Source: Sulfurimonas sp. (lineage in GTDB: Bacteria; Campylobacterota; Campylobacteria; Campylobacterales; Sulfurimonadaceae). From it: a DNA stretch of 64,000 nt. Positions 46,400 through 55,940 of the stretch are shown here, piece after piece (position 1 is the first letter of the stretch; the number at the start of each line of letters is the position of its first letter). The DNA lies in assembly GCA_021648285.1 (NCBI GenBank), contig JAKITC010000009.1, positions 1 to 64,000 on the forward strand, given 5' to 3'. The notes beneath the pieces were generated by a model. That model saw only the letters and a program-made list of their open reading frames with translations, had not been told where the DNA came from and did no database searches. The translations under genes and the position numbers were made by a program.

Positions 46400-47230
46400 T
46401 TACTTTTGATAAATCAAAGTACCGTCTATTTTTTTTGCCTTAAAGACAGAGACGATACGACTCATATACTCAGCATGTCCCAAAAGGACATAACCACCTG
46501 GGTTTAACATGTCATAAAATGTCATTGCAACCTCTTTTCTAGATGCATCATCAAAGTAGATGAGCATATTTCTTGAAAAAATTACATCAAACTTTCCAAG
46601 TTTTCTCATCTCCTCTTTGTCAAATATATTTGCTACTTTAAGGTCAACACTCCCATGCAGGTCTTCAATAAGCTCATAACCTAAATTTTTTTTCTTAAAC
46701 CATTTAGCCAAAATATTCTTTGGAATAGCGTGAACAGAGCGATCTGTATATTTTGCTTTTTTTGCTTTCTCTATTACTGTTGAATCAATATCTATGCCAA
46801 CTACTTCTATATCCCTTTCCTCAACTACATTAGCCTCTTCTACTATATGAAGTATCATAGAGTAAGGTTCTTCACCCGTAGAACATGGTGAGGACAGTAT
46901 TCTTATTGGTTTTGAAGCTGGCAAAGTCTTATGAAGTTCTGGCAATATTTTGTTAGCTAAAACTTCAAATTGTTCTTTTTCTCTAAAAAAATAAGTCTCA
47001 TTTACAGTAACAGCATTCATTAATTCCTGAAACTCTTCACCATTTTTATCCTCAAAACGAAGAATAAAAAAATATTTTCTAAAGTCCTCTACTTCCAATT
47101 CATTAGCACGTCTGTCAACATACTTAGATAATTTATCAAAGTGTTTATCGTAATCTAAAAAAATACCACTTTTTCTATAGATAAACTCACTCATCTTTAA
47201 AAAATTTTCTTTTGACAAAAGAGTTGACAT
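46400..47230 (-). CDS. cheR: Chemotaxis methyltransferase CheR
   Basis: 276 residues. It transfers methyl from AdoMet to receptor glutamates. The N-terminal helical domain is followed by the AdoMet site ILSSPCSTGEEPYS and FDVIFSRNMLIYFD. Length is typical. It starts 5 bases after the HEAT-repeat gene. Confidence 0.95.
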   Translation of the reverse strand: MSTLLSKENFLKMSEFIYRKSGIFLDYDKHFDKLSKYVDRRANELEVEDFRKYFFILRFEDKNGEEFQELMNAVTVNETYFFREKEQFEVLANKILPELHKTLPASKPIRILSSPCSTGEEPYSMILHIVEEANVVEERDIEVVGIDIDSTVIEKAKKAKYTDRSVHAIPKNILAKWFKKKNLGYELIEDLHGSVDLKVANIFDKEEMRKLGKFDVIFSRNMLIYFDDASRKEVAMTFYDMLNPGGYVLLGHAEYMSRIVSVFKAKKIDGTLIYQK

Positions 47231-47235
47231 CCTTG

Positions 47236-47859
47236 TTATCCTTTAATCATCTTAATAGCGCCATCTACCGCAAATTTAGCATAGACATCATCTTTAAATC
47301 TATCTTTCAAAGATTCAAGTAACTCAATATCCTCTTCTTCACCGATTTCACTCAAATAATCTACTGCCGTCATGGCAACATTTATATCCTCTTCATCTTC
47401 TAGAAGTTCAATTAGCATATCTCTAGATTCAGAAAAATCAACATCTCCTAAAACATTAATAGCAAAAATCCTTAAATCTCTATCATCTCCTATTAAAAAC
47501 TTTACAATATAGTATTTAATTGCATCTCCAAAATCTCTTAAGATGGAAATTCCCAAATTCCTAATATATGCATTGTCCGATTTAAGTAAGTTCATTACAG
47601 ATTCTATAATAATATCTGTTGGCTCCATTGTTGATATTACAGAAGCTATTTTAGTTGAAATAGCTTTATCAATTTCATGATTATTTATAAGTGATACAAG
47701 ATACTTTACAGTAGGATCTAATTTTGCAATTTCTTCAATAGCATAGTCCTTATGATCTCTATTATTTTCAGATTCAAAATAAACAATAGCATCTTCAAGA
47801 TTTAAAAACTGAGGTAATTTTTCAGTCTCTTGAGCAACATATTTTTTTACTAAAGCCAT
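47236..47859 (-). CDS. HEAT-repeat protein of the chemotaxis operon
   Basis: 207 residues made of helical pairs in HEAT-like units (ESVMNLLKSDNAYIRNLGISIL and RDLRIFAINVLGDVDFSESRDML and INVAMTAVDYLSEIGEEEDIELL). No catalytic motif. Such proteins are scaffolds. Placed between cheB and cheR, it may tether adaptation enzymes or a receptor. Chemotaxis clusters with a HEAT-repeat gene are known but its function is not settled. Confidence 0.75.
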   Translation of the reverse strand: MALVKKYVAQETEKLPQFLNLEDAIVYFESENNRDHKDYAIEEIAKLDPTVKYLVSLINNHEIDKAISTKIASVISTMEPTDIIIESVMNLLKSDNAYIRNLGISILRDFGDAIKYYIVKFLIGDDRDLRIFAINVLGDVDFSESRDMLIELLEDEEDINVAMTAVDYLSEIGEEEDIELLESLKDRFKDDVYAKFAVDGAIKMIKG

Positions 47860-47871
47860 CTAATCCTCCTT

Positions 47872-48933
47872 TTATTTAAATGTAGCAATTTTTTTTAATA
47901 TTTGCATAAAGTCAAGCTGTTCAGAAACTCCACCTCTATCGTATGCTTCTCTTGGCATTCCATACACAGTTGCACTGTTTTCACTCTCCCCTAGCGTATA
48001 CGCCCCAGCTTTTTTAAGTTGAACCATGCCTTCTGCCCCATCATCACCGATACCAGTTAGCAAAACACCTATAATGTCAGATGGTTTAAAAACTTCAAAA
48101 GCACTAAGCATCATCTCATTTACACTTGGCTGAAAAAAACTATCACCCTTTTTTAGCTCTTCTTTTATAACAATTTTACCAGAAGTTTTTTTAGCAAAAT
48201 TCATATGAACACCACCGCGAGCTATATAAATATTTCCCGGTAATATCTCCATATTATGAGAGCTTTCATAAACATTAAGCCTGCTTGCATGATCAATTCT
48301 GGTTGCAAAAGCTTTTGTAAACTGTTCTGGCATATGCTGAACTACACAAATAGGGTACTTATAGTTAGCAGGAAGTGATGCGCAAATCTGTTTAATCAGT
48401 CCTGGTCCTCCTGTAGAAGCACCAATTAAAACAACCTTTTCAATATCTCTACTATCTGTTGTCTGCTCCGGTATTTTTTTGCTTTCTCTACTTGGCTTCT
48501 CTCTTTGTACTAACTTTACTCTTCTATTTAAAAGTCTTCTTTTTGGTATACGGCTAAGAGATTTAACCTTTTGTAAAATATCTTCTCTATTTTCATTTTT
48601 ACCAACGTTCATGGTTCCAGGTTTTGCTATATAATCAATTGCTCCTAAATCAAGGGCATCCATCGTTATGCTAGCATCTCCTGTAGTCAGTGAGCTAATC
48701 ATCACTATAGCTGTCGGTTGTTCTTTCATAATAATTTTTACTGCTTCTATACCATCCATAACCGGCATATTTATATCCATAGTAATAACATCGTACTGCA
48801 TAGATAGAGCTTTATCCACAGCTTCTTGACCATTTTTAGCTGTATCTATATCAAAATCAAGCGTTGAGATAATCTCACTCAGTTGTTTTCTAACTAGCGC
48901 AGAATCATCTACTATTAATACTTTTTTAGCCAA
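47872..48933 (-). CDS. cheB: Chemotaxis methylesterase CheB
   Basis: 353 residues: receiver domain with D53 (TMDINMPVMDG), then the esterase domain with Ser of LIGASTGGP, His of VQHMPEQFT and Asp of TGIGDDGAEGM. It removes receptor methyl groups when phosphorylated by CheA. It is 1 base downstream of the CheW-type gene, and with cheR shows that the double-headed MCP is adapted. Confidence 0.96.
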   Translation of the reverse strand: MAKKVLIVDDSALVRKQLSEIISTLDFDIDTAKNGQEAVDKALSMQYDVITMDINMPVMDGIEAVKIIMKEQPTAIVMISSLTTGDASITMDALDLGAIDYIAKPGTMNVGKNENREDILQKVKSLSRIPKRRLLNRRVKLVQREKPSRESKKIPEQTTDSRDIEKVVLIGASTGGPGLIKQICASLPANYKYPICVVQHMPEQFTKAFATRIDHASRLNVYESSHNMEILPGNIYIARGGVHMNFAKKTSGKIVIKEELKKGDSFFQPSVNEMMLSAFEVFKPSDIIGVLLTGIGDDGAEGMVQLKKAGAYTLGESENSATVYGMPREAYDRGGVSEQLDFMQILKKIATFK

Positions 48934-50298
48934 TTAATTATCCTCACTTGTAACTACTTTTTCTATATCCATAGAAAGAATTAGTCTTTTTCCGTTATCT
49001 AAATGTAATATATTTGTAAAAAGTTCATCATTTTGCTCTTTAAGTTCATCAGCTTTTATATCTAAAATATCACTGATACTGTCTACGACAAACCCTATTT
49101 TACTTCCATCAATATTACATACTATAATTTTTGAATCTTCATTGATTTTTGTCGGTATATTTAACTTTTCAAATAAAGAGACAATTGGAACTATTTGACC
49201 TCTGATATTAATTATTCCATCAACTGACACATCACTAAAAGCAACTTCAGTAGAATCAACTATATCAATGATTTCCGCAACACACTCCACATCAAAAGCA
49301 TATTCTCTATTTGCTAGTCTAAATACTATCACTTCCATAGCACTTTGAACACTTTCTTCAGATACTGAAGTTTCACTTTTAGATTCGATATATGCCTCGT
49401 TATTTTTAAATATAGCTTCTAAAACATCTTTATCAAAAAATGAGATTAATGAGTCGTCATCATGGATAACTCCAGAGATTTTATTATCTTCAAAACTCTC
49501 TTTCATATACTCTATATCTTTGGCTAAAAAGCTTTTAATATCAATTATTTCATCTACTAACAATCCGATTACATCAGCATTGTGTGAAGCAATTAAAATT
49601 CTATTTTTATCATTCATATCTGGTTTAAAACCATAATAACTGCGTAAGTCAATAACTGCGACTAAATCATCTCTCAGTGTAATAAGTCCAAGAAGTTCTT
49701 CGGAAGAACCTGCAATATTAGTATAATTTACATCAGAGAGGATTATCTCTCTTAAATACTCTATACTTAGTGCAAATTTCTCGTCTGCCATTGTAAAAAT
49801 CAAGAATCTATTTGAATCTTCTTCTTGCATTTCCAGTTCTTTCACTTTTCCTGTATAAATCTCTTTTGACTCAATTTGAACTCTGTTTATTTTAGAGAAA
49901 AGAATATCGAGTGAAAGTACCTGAACCAAAGAATCTTTATATTTGTATATTGCAATAACGGGGTCATCATTTTTATCTAAATATTCAATATTTTTTTTAT
50001 CAATATTTACGGTATTGTATACCTCACTAACCAAAAGAACATTTGATGAGTAAGCACCGTTTAAACTAAGCAATCTGCTCTCATTAGCTTCCAAATCTAC
50101 TTCTGACATATCTAGCAAAAGATTTATATCAACCATAGTTACTATACTCCCACCAACACAACAAAGACCTCTAGTCCCTTTCGGTCTTAATGGGAGTTCC
50201 ATTAGTGATGGTACTCTGGAAATATGATTTATCTCTTCTGTGGATATCCCATAACTTTCAGAAGCATTTTTAATGATTAATATCTCTTGGATTTGCAT
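48934..50298 (-). CDS. Triple CheW-domain protein
   Basis: 454 residues with three CheW-like domains in tandem: about 1-150 (QEILIIKNASESYGI), about 160-300 (RFLIFTMADEKFALSIEYL) and about 315-454 (VIVFRLANREYAFDVECV, then VDGIINIRGQIVPIVSLFEKL). Ordinary CheW has one domain. Multi-domain CheW proteins can link several CheA or receptor units or strengthen the array. It follows the MCP gene by 5 bases. Confidence 0.82.
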   Translation of the reverse strand: MQIQEILIIKNASESYGISTEEINHISRVPSLMELPLRPKGTRGLCCVGGSIVTMVDINLLLDMSEVDLEANESRLLSLNGAYSSNVLLVSEVYNTVNIDKKNIEYLDKNDDPVIAIYKYKDSLVQVLSLDILFSKINRVQIESKEIYTGKVKELEMQEEDSNRFLIFTMADEKFALSIEYLREIILSDVNYTNIAGSSEELLGLITLRDDLVAVIDLRSYYGFKPDMNDKNRILIASHNADVIGLLVDEIIDIKSFLAKDIEYMKESFEDNKISGVIHDDDSLISFFDKDVLEAIFKNNEAYIESKSETSVSEESVQSAMEVIVFRLANREYAFDVECVAEIIDIVDSTEVAFSDVSVDGIINIRGQIVPIVSLFEKLNIPTKINEDSKIIVCNIDGSKIGFVVDSISDILDIKADELKEQNDELFTNILHLDNGKRLILSMDIEKVVTSEDN

Positions 50299-50303
50299 TT
50301 TTC

Positions 50304-52202
50304 TTACCCTTGTTGAAGCTCATCTGCCATAACAGCCAACTCCTCAACACCCTCACCGATATGTGAAACTGTTTCTATAATCAACTCACTAGCTTTACGA
50401 GACTCCATCGCATTTCTTGCACTGAGCTCTACTGCTTTTTGAATTTCACTAATACCAATCATAACTTGATTCATACCTTCAAGATTTTGATCATTAATGG
50501 ATTTTAGTCCTGTATACCTGTCTAATAAATCAACTAACATGTCTGTAATTTTAACTATGTCATTAATTAGAACATCAATAAGTGATTGCTCATTTCCTTG
50601 GGAGGTTAAAAGATTGTTCCAGTCTGTTCTAACTGTTTCAATCTCTGAGTTCATAGACTCTACAATATCATTAATCTTATCGGTATTAGATTCTGAGTCT
50701 TTTGCTAAACTTCTAATATCAGCAGATACTACTGCAAAACCTTTTCCAAAATCACCAGCACGGGCAGCTTCAATTGATCCACTAATAGCAAGCATATTTA
50801 ACTGTACAATTGAGTTAGAAATATTTCCAACTGTTTTATCAACATTTTTAGTTTCTTTGACTATAACATTCAATTCACTAGCAGCACTATTCCCTTGTGT
50901 AATTGAGTCATTAAATGCCCCTCTAATCTCACTTACAGTGTTTTTAACAACATTAAATGAAACTTTTAATAAATCAAAGTTTCTTCTTGCTATATCAATA
51001 AGCTTATCTATATCTTTCGCTGCTTCTATACCAGCTTCAATAAGTTCTTTATTGTTAAGTGCACTTTTATTTGTAGTATGTGATGCTGATTCTATCTGAT
51101 TTAGAGCACCTGTAACACCCTCTAAAGCATTTTGAATCTCTTCCATAGAACCACCAATAGTATCTGCAGAGAGTGCAATATCTTCAGCTGACTTCATGGT
51201 ATCTGTAGAGAACTTTAACTCTTCTGCTAAGTCTGAGAGTTCTTTAATATCATCTTCAGTTTTACTTAGTGCACTTGATTGAATATCTATGCCATTTAGA
51301 GTTTTCTCAACAGACAGTGCTATTTCAGCTGACGCACTTGCAATATCTTGAGAACCATCATTTATTTTAGACACAAAATCACCAAGTTTCTGAGTATAAA
51401 TGTTTACACTTCTAGCTGCTTCAACAGAGTATATAGCTATTTTTGTAAGTTCTTCCATCTTAAGACTAAGAGCATTACCTTTTACACCATTAGCAGAAAT
51501 AGTTACAGTAGTATCACCGATACTTTGAATAATATTATCTATACTGCCTTGTATTTTTGTCACAAGTTCTGAAATGAACTCAGCATTTTTCTCACTCTCC
51601 CCTGCAAGAGCCCTAGTCTCATCAGCAACAACTGCGAAACCTTTACCATGCTCTTTTGCGCGAGATGCTTCAATTGCTGCATTAAGAGCAAGTAAATTTG
51701 TTTGATCAGCAATTTTAGCAATAAAACCTACTGCGTCACCAATATTTTGCGATGATACTTTCAGTTCTTCAGATTTTGTTGAAGACTCTTTAGCAACTTT
51801 AACAGCATTATCCATCTGTGCTACGGAATCGCTTATCTTCTCAACTGAAAGCATAATATTATCACCGGTAGAAAGAGTTGAAGAAATAACAGTATCAATA
51901 GTTAGATTCATTCTTCCGATATTCGTATTTATGCCTTTTACATTTAGCAATGCCTGCTCACTCGCTCCGCTATTTTCCTCAGCAGCTGTTGCAATCTGCT
52001 CCATAGAAGATTTTAACTCTTCAATTGCACTAACACTCTCCTGAGCATTCTCAAGTATAGTCATAGAAACACCGGCAATGCTTTCGCTTATCTGTTGCTG
52101 TTTAGCTAATGTTCTTTGACGTCTTTTATCTCCACCACCTGATACAACTGTTGCTGATGAAGATGAAGATGAAGTTGAACTATCTTTTTTCACTAATGCC
52201 AT
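50304..52202 (-). CDS. Soluble methyl-accepting chemotaxis protein with two signalling tips
   Basis: 632 residues with no transmembrane helix; the first 20 residues are Ser-rich. Two hairpin-tip signatures occur exactly 300 residues apart: IADQTNLLALNAAIEASRAK at about 164 and VQLNMLAISGSIEAARAGDF at about 466, both followed by FGKGFAVV or HGKGFAVV. Ordinary MCPs have one. It has no sensory domain of its own; the PAS protein encoded just upstream could supply input. It heads the array-assembly genes. Confidence 0.85.
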   Translation of the reverse strand: MALVKKDSSTSSSSSSATVVSGGGDKRRQRTLAKQQQISESIAGVSMTILENAQESVSAIEELKSSMEQIATAAEENSGASEQALLNVKGINTNIGRMNLTIDTVISSTLSTGDNIMLSVEKISDSVAQMDNAVKVAKESSTKSEELKVSSQNIGDAVGFIAKIADQTNLLALNAAIEASRAKEHGKGFAVVADETRALAGESEKNAEFISELVTKIQGSIDNIIQSIGDTTVTISANGVKGNALSLKMEELTKIAIYSVEAARSVNIYTQKLGDFVSKINDGSQDIASASAEIALSVEKTLNGIDIQSSALSKTEDDIKELSDLAEELKFSTDTMKSAEDIALSADTIGGSMEEIQNALEGVTGALNQIESASHTTNKSALNNKELIEAGIEAAKDIDKLIDIARRNFDLLKVSFNVVKNTVSEIRGAFNDSITQGNSAASELNVIVKETKNVDKTVGNISNSIVQLNMLAISGSIEAARAGDFGKGFAVVSADIRSLAKDSESNTDKINDIVESMNSEIETVRTDWNNLLTSQGNEQSLIDVLINDIVKITDMLVDLLDRYTGLKSINDQNLEGMNQVMIGISEIQKAVELSARNAMESRKASELIIETVSHIGEGVEELAVMADELQQG

Positions 52203-52220
52203 TATTAATTCCTTTTTCTC

Positions 52221-52649
52221 TTAATCTAGTGTTGCATAAAGCTCAATAGCTTTTTTAATATCTTCTCTTGAAGGCTTGACTCTAATAGAAACATATTTAG
52301 TATTTCCATTTTTATCCACTGAACGAAGAACTGTTGCATATACCCAGTAGTGTCCGCCACCTTTTCTGGCATTTTTTACATAACCTGTCCAAAAACCTTT
52401 GTTCTGCACATCATCCCAAAGAGATTTAAAAGCAGCTCTTGGCATATCTTGATGTCTTACTACATTATGTGGCTGACCAATTAAATCATCTTTTGCCATA
52501 TTTGCTATTTTTAAAAAAGAATCACTTGCATACTCAACAATTCCTTTTTCATCTGTTTCACTTAAAAGATACAAATCATCATACAGGACTTCACCATCTT
52601 CGAGAAATGTTAAGCCTTCAGTACTAATATCATTATTATTTGTTGACAC
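52221..52649 (-). CDS. Stand-alone Aer-type PAS-domain protein
   Basis: 142 residues made of one PAS domain. GIVEYASDSFLKIANMAKDD, LIGQPHNVVRHQDMP, then FWTGYVKNARKGGGHYWVYA is the Aer/PAS pattern of redox sensors that bind FAD or haem. The start is GTG with GCGGAGG upstream. First gene of the chemotaxis operon, 18 bases from the receptor gene, so the pair looks like Aer split into two proteins. Confidence 0.85.
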   Translation of the reverse strand: MSTNNNDISTEGLTFLEDGEVLYDDLYLLSETDEKGIVEYASDSFLKIANMAKDDLIGQPHNVVRHQDMPRAAFKSLWDDVQNKGFWTGYVKNARKGGGHYWVYATVLRSVDKNGNTKYVSIRVKPSREDIKKAIELYATLD

Positions 52650-52672
52650 TGTAAACCTCCGCTAAAAATTAA

Positions 52673-52688
52673 ATTATAAAATAGTATA
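52673..52688 (-). promoter_or_regulatory. Probable promoter -10 region of the chemotaxis operon
   Basis: On the minus strand TATACT (52688-52683) and TATAAT (52678-52673) lie about 34 and 24 bases before the GTG at 52649. Only one is likely used. No sigma-28 or sigma-54 signature was seen, so housekeeping transcription is assumed. Confidence 0.35.
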
Positions 52689-52821
52689 CAGCTTAGAAAT
52701 GTAAATAATATGTAAAAAAAATCTATGTTTGTATAAACAGTCAAATATGTCATAAATGTATCATAAAGTTACTATTTTTTTGAGTTGTAATATTGATTGA
52801 TTGGTGTGTTTGAGGAAAGTA

Positions 52822-52848
52822 ATTAAACCCTTAAATAAAAGGTTTAAT
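52822..52848 (-). terminator. Possible terminator after rpsO
   Basis: On the minus strand ATTAAACC and GGGTTTAAT form an 8-9 bp stem around an AT-rich loop, followed by TACTTT. It is 26 bases past the rpsO stop. An overlapping alternative pairing with TAAACCC (52853-52859) exists. The rest of 52650-52874 shows no gene. Confidence 0.4.
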
Positions 52849-52874
52849 TATGGGTTTAAAGATAAGTTTAATAC

Positions 52875-53150
52875 TTAGATATTATCTCTAATACCTAAGT
52901 CTTCTACTAACTTAAGGTAAGCATCTTTATCTTTTCTTTTAAAGTATTTCATAAGACGACGACGTTGTCCTACTAATTTTAAAAGACCAAGTCTTGATGC
53001 ATGATCCTTCTTAAAAATTTTTAAGTGCTCAGTCAATTCACTGATTCTCTCTGTTAATAGTGCAATTTGAACTTCACTTGAACCAGTGTCATTTTCTTTG
53101 CGACCGTATTTTGTTACAATTTCTTGTTTTTTAGCCGAATTTAAAGCCAT
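52875..53150 (-). CDS. rpsO: 30S ribosomal protein S15
   Basis: 91 residues, [20 protein letters not shown] to the [11 protein letters not shown] and GLRI-type end, the length of S15. It binds helices of 16S rRNA early in 30S assembly. ATG at 53148-53150 with GGAGGC upstream; the longer start at 53192 is rejected. rpsO, rrf2 and flhA are also neighbours in Campylobacter, supporting the taxonomy. Confidence 0.97.
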   Translation of the reverse strand: MALNSAKKQEIVTKYGRKENDTGSSEVQIALLTERISELTEHLKIFKKDHASRLGLLKLVGQRRRLMKYFKRKDKDAYLKLVEDLGIRDNI

Positions 53151-53253
53151 AATAGCCTCCAAAAGGTATATTGATCTAACTCCTACACACAATAGTGTAT
53201 AAAGTTGAAGTGCAATAATATCTAATTTCTTCTTTTATTTCAACTTCTTTTGA

Positions 53254-53259
53254 TATAAT
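53254..53259 (+). promoter_or_regulatory. -10 box for the Rrf2-flhA operon
   Basis: TATAAT in TTTTGATATAATCAAC, 29 bases before the ATG at 53289. The GATATAATC is itself near-palindromic (TTGATATAATCAA), a possible repressor site for the Rrf2 protein. Confidence 0.5.
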
Positions 53260-53288
53260 CAACAAAAAAATAAAACAAAAGTAATAAT

Positions 53289-53690
53289 ATGTTAATAACT
53301 CGTGCCAGTGAATATGCAATACTATCTCTCATAGTTTTATCTAAAGCAGACTCTCCAATAGATAGTGAGACACTCTCTAAACAGCTTTCTATTCCTAAGA
53401 GTTTTTTAGCAAAAATCTTACAAGCCTTAGCAAAACATGGTGTATTAAAGTCATACAAAGGTGTTCATGGTGGTTTTGCTCTTTTACTGGAACCTAAAGA
53501 TATCAATATGTTGAAAATTATGTCTTCGGTAGAAGGTAAAGCACCGGCTGTTTTTGATTGTGCCGCTTCAATATATGACTGTCCATCAGACAAAGCACAC
53601 TTATGCTCTATTTGGCCTTTTTTAAATAAACTTCAGGGGAAAATAGACTTTTTTTTAGCAGAATTGACCTTAGCAGATGTATTAGAGTAA
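53289..53690 (+). CDS. Rrf2-family transcriptional regulator
   Basis: 133 residues. An N-terminal winged helix (ITRASEYAILSLIVLSKAD, then KQLSIPKSFLAKILQALAKHG and YKGVHGGFALL) is followed by three cysteines in VFDCAASIYDCPSDKAHLC, which in IscR, NsrR and RsrR ligate an Fe-S cluster. So it probably senses redox state, NO or iron and represses transcription. It lies 56 bases upstream of flhA in the same direction, suggesting control of or cotranscription with the flagellar export gene. Confidence 0.88.
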   Translation: MLITRASEYAILSLIVLSKADSPIDSETLSKQLSIPKSFLAKILQALAKHGVLKSYKGVHGGFALLLEPKDINMLKIMSSVEGKAPAVFDCAASIYDCPSDKAHLCSIWPFLNKLQGKIDFFLAELTLADVLE

Positions 53691-53746
53691 TGCTTTCATG
53701 TCTATTCAAAACAATCAACATGTCATTATTTAAAGGAATCTAGTTC

Positions 53747-55927
53747 TTGGCAAGAAAACTTACAACTAGACAACAGATTGGCACAACTCTAAACTTTTTA
53801 CTAGGTCAAAAAGATTTAAGTGTAGTTGTTTTTGTAATGTCTATTTTAGCAATTATTATTGTTCCTCTACCTTCAGAAATACTGGATATACTACTTACAG
53901 TATCGATGGCAGTAGCCGTTTTAGTTTTACTTATTTCGCTTTATGTTCCAAAGCCAACTGATTTAACAACTTTTCCAACACTAATCCTTATTCTAACTCT
54001 ATTTAGACTATCTTTAAATATTGCAACAACAAGAATGATTTTAAGCCATGGTCATGAGGGACCTGATAATGTAAGTAGTATTATCACCAGTTTTGGAAAC
54101 TTTGTTGTCGGTGGAAACTACGTGATAGGTATTATTGTATTTTCTATTTTAGTTCTTATTAATTTTATGGTTATTACAAAAGGTTCTACAAGGGTTGCAG
54201 AGGTTGCTGCTCGTTTTACACTTGATTCAATGCCTGGTAAACAGATGGCGGTTGATGCTGACCTTAACGCTGGACTAATTGATGATGCAGAAGCTAAACA
54301 GCGTCGTGCCGAAATTCTTCAAGATGCAAACTTTTATGGGGCTATGGATGGTTCTTCTAAATTTGTAAAAGGTGATGCTGTTGCGGGTATTATCATTACA
54401 CTTATCAATATAATCGGTGGTTTTTTAATTGGTGTTTTTCAACATGACATGTCTGTTGGTGCTAGTGCTTCTACATTTACACTTTTAACAATTGGTGATG
54501 GTTTAGTTGGTCAAATTCCAGCACTTATAATTTCAACTGCTACAGGTATTATGATTACACGCTCTTCTGGAGATGGAGATAATTTTGCCGACGGTGTTAT
54601 AAATCAGATGATTGGAAATGCGAAAATCTTAATGATTGTCGGTTTCATAATGATTTTATTTGCGCTTGTTCCGGGACTTCCCACAGCTTCTATGGGCTTT
54701 GTAGGCATCTTATTTGCGCTTCTTGGTTGGTCTATTTATAAGTACGAAAGAGGTGAGCTTACTATTCTTGATATTAACAATATACTATCTCCACAAGACA
54801 GAGAACAACAGGCTCAAAAGGACGCGGAAGCACGACCTAAAAAGTCTAATGAAGAGATTGCCAAAGAAGAAGAATCAGCCCTGGAAGATATTCTAAAAGT
54901 GGAGATGCTTGAACTAACACTTGGCTATCAATTAATTCGCTTAGCAGATAGTTCTCAGGGTGGTGACTTACTGGAACGTATCCGTTCAATGAGACGAAAA
55001 ATTGCAGCAGATTTTGGTTTTTTGATGCCTCAGGTTCGTATTCGGGATAATCTACATCTTAAGCCTCAACAGTACCAAATACTTCTAAAGGGTATTTCAA
55101 TTGGAGAAGGCGTTATTGTACCAGATAAGTTTTTGGCAATGGATAGTGGTATGGCAACTGGTGAAATAAAGGGAGAACCTACAAAGGAACCTGCTTTTGG
55201 GCTTGATGCCATATGGATACTTCCTGAACAAAAAGAAGATGCTATTATAAATGGATATACCGTTGTTGATCCTGCTACTGTAATATCAACTCATATGAGT
55301 GAGCTTGTTAAACAAAATGCGGAAGATCTTCTGACTCGGCAAGAGGTTCAAACTCTTATTGAAAAAATTAGAGGTGATTTTCCAGTTATTATTGATGATG
55401 TTCTAAAAGTTGCATCTATTGGACTAATTCAAAGAATCTTTAAATCACTTCTACATGAGAAAATACCTCTCAAAGATATGCTGACTATCTTAGAGACTAT
55501 TGCAGATATAGCTGAATTTACGAAGAATGTGGATGTTATTACAGAACAAGTTCGTGCTAAACTATCTCGTATTATCACTCAAATGTATGCAAGTGAAGAT
55601 GGGGTTATAAGACTACTTACTTTTGATACTTCATCTGAACAATTAATGCTGGAAAAATCTCAAGAGCAAGATGGCACAAGGAATCTTCTTCTCAACGTGG
55701 CAGAGATTAATGCACTAATTCAAGCGACTAGCACTAAAGCTGCAGAACTACTACAAAAGGGTGTGTCACCTGTTATAATAATTGTTGACCCTCAACTTAG
55801 ACGTGGTGTTGCAGAGATATTTGAAAGATTTTCTCTTGATGTAGTAACACTATCGCATGCAGAGATTGACTCTAGCGCTACATTTGAAGTAATGGGCTCT
55901 ATCTCCATAAATGAACCAACAACTTAA
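53747..55927 (+). CDS. flhA: Flagellar type III export protein FlhA
   Basis: 726 residues. Eight predicted helices in the first 325 residues with the conserved FHIPEP-type segment RVAEVAARFTLDSMPGKQMA and the cytoplasmic loop DLNAGLIDDAEAKQRR. The C-terminal domain forms the export-gate ring. Start is TTG at 53747 with AAAGGAA upstream; MARKLTTRQQ. Essential for export of rod, hook and filament proteins. Confidence 0.97.
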   Translation: MARKLTTRQQIGTTLNFLLGQKDLSVVVFVMSILAIIIVPLPSEILDILLTVSMAVAVLVLLISLYVPKPTDLTTFPTLILILTLFRLSLNIATTRMILSHGHEGPDNVSSIITSFGNFVVGGNYVIGIIVFSILVLINFMVITKGSTRVAEVAARFTLDSMPGKQMAVDADLNAGLIDDAEAKQRRAEILQDANFYGAMDGSSKFVKGDAVAGIIITLINIIGGFLIGVFQHDMSVGASASTFTLLTIGDGLVGQIPALIISTATGIMITRSSGDGDNFADGVINQMIGNAKILMIVGFIMILFALVPGLPTASMGFVGILFALLGWSIYKYERGELTILDINNILSPQDREQQAQKDAEARPKKSNEEIAKEEESALEDILKVEMLELTLGYQLIRLADSSQGGDLLERIRSMRRKIAADFGFLMPQVRIRDNLHLKPQQYQILLKGISIGEGVIVPDKFLAMDSGMATGEIKGEPTKEPAFGLDAIWILPEQKEDAIINGYTVVDPATVISTHMSELVKQNAEDLLTRQEVQTLIEKIRGDFPVIIDDVLKVASIGLIQRIFKSLLHEKIPLKDMLTILETIADIAEFTKNVDVITEQVRAKLSRIITQMYASEDGVIRLLTFDTSSEQLMLEKSQEQDGTRNLLLNVAEINALIQATSTKAAELLQKGVSPVIIIVDPQLRRGVAEIFERFSLDVVTLSHAEIDSSATFEVMGSISINEPTT

Positions 55928-55940
55928 CACAAGGAATACA

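Noticed and set aside
53151-53192. N-terminal extension of S15
   Set aside because: ATG at 53150 has GGAGGC upstream and gives the standard MALNS start; the extension is not S15.
55911-55940. DHH gene starting inside flhA
   Set aside because: No ribosome-binding site; ATG at 55941 follows AAGGA and begins the conserved part.
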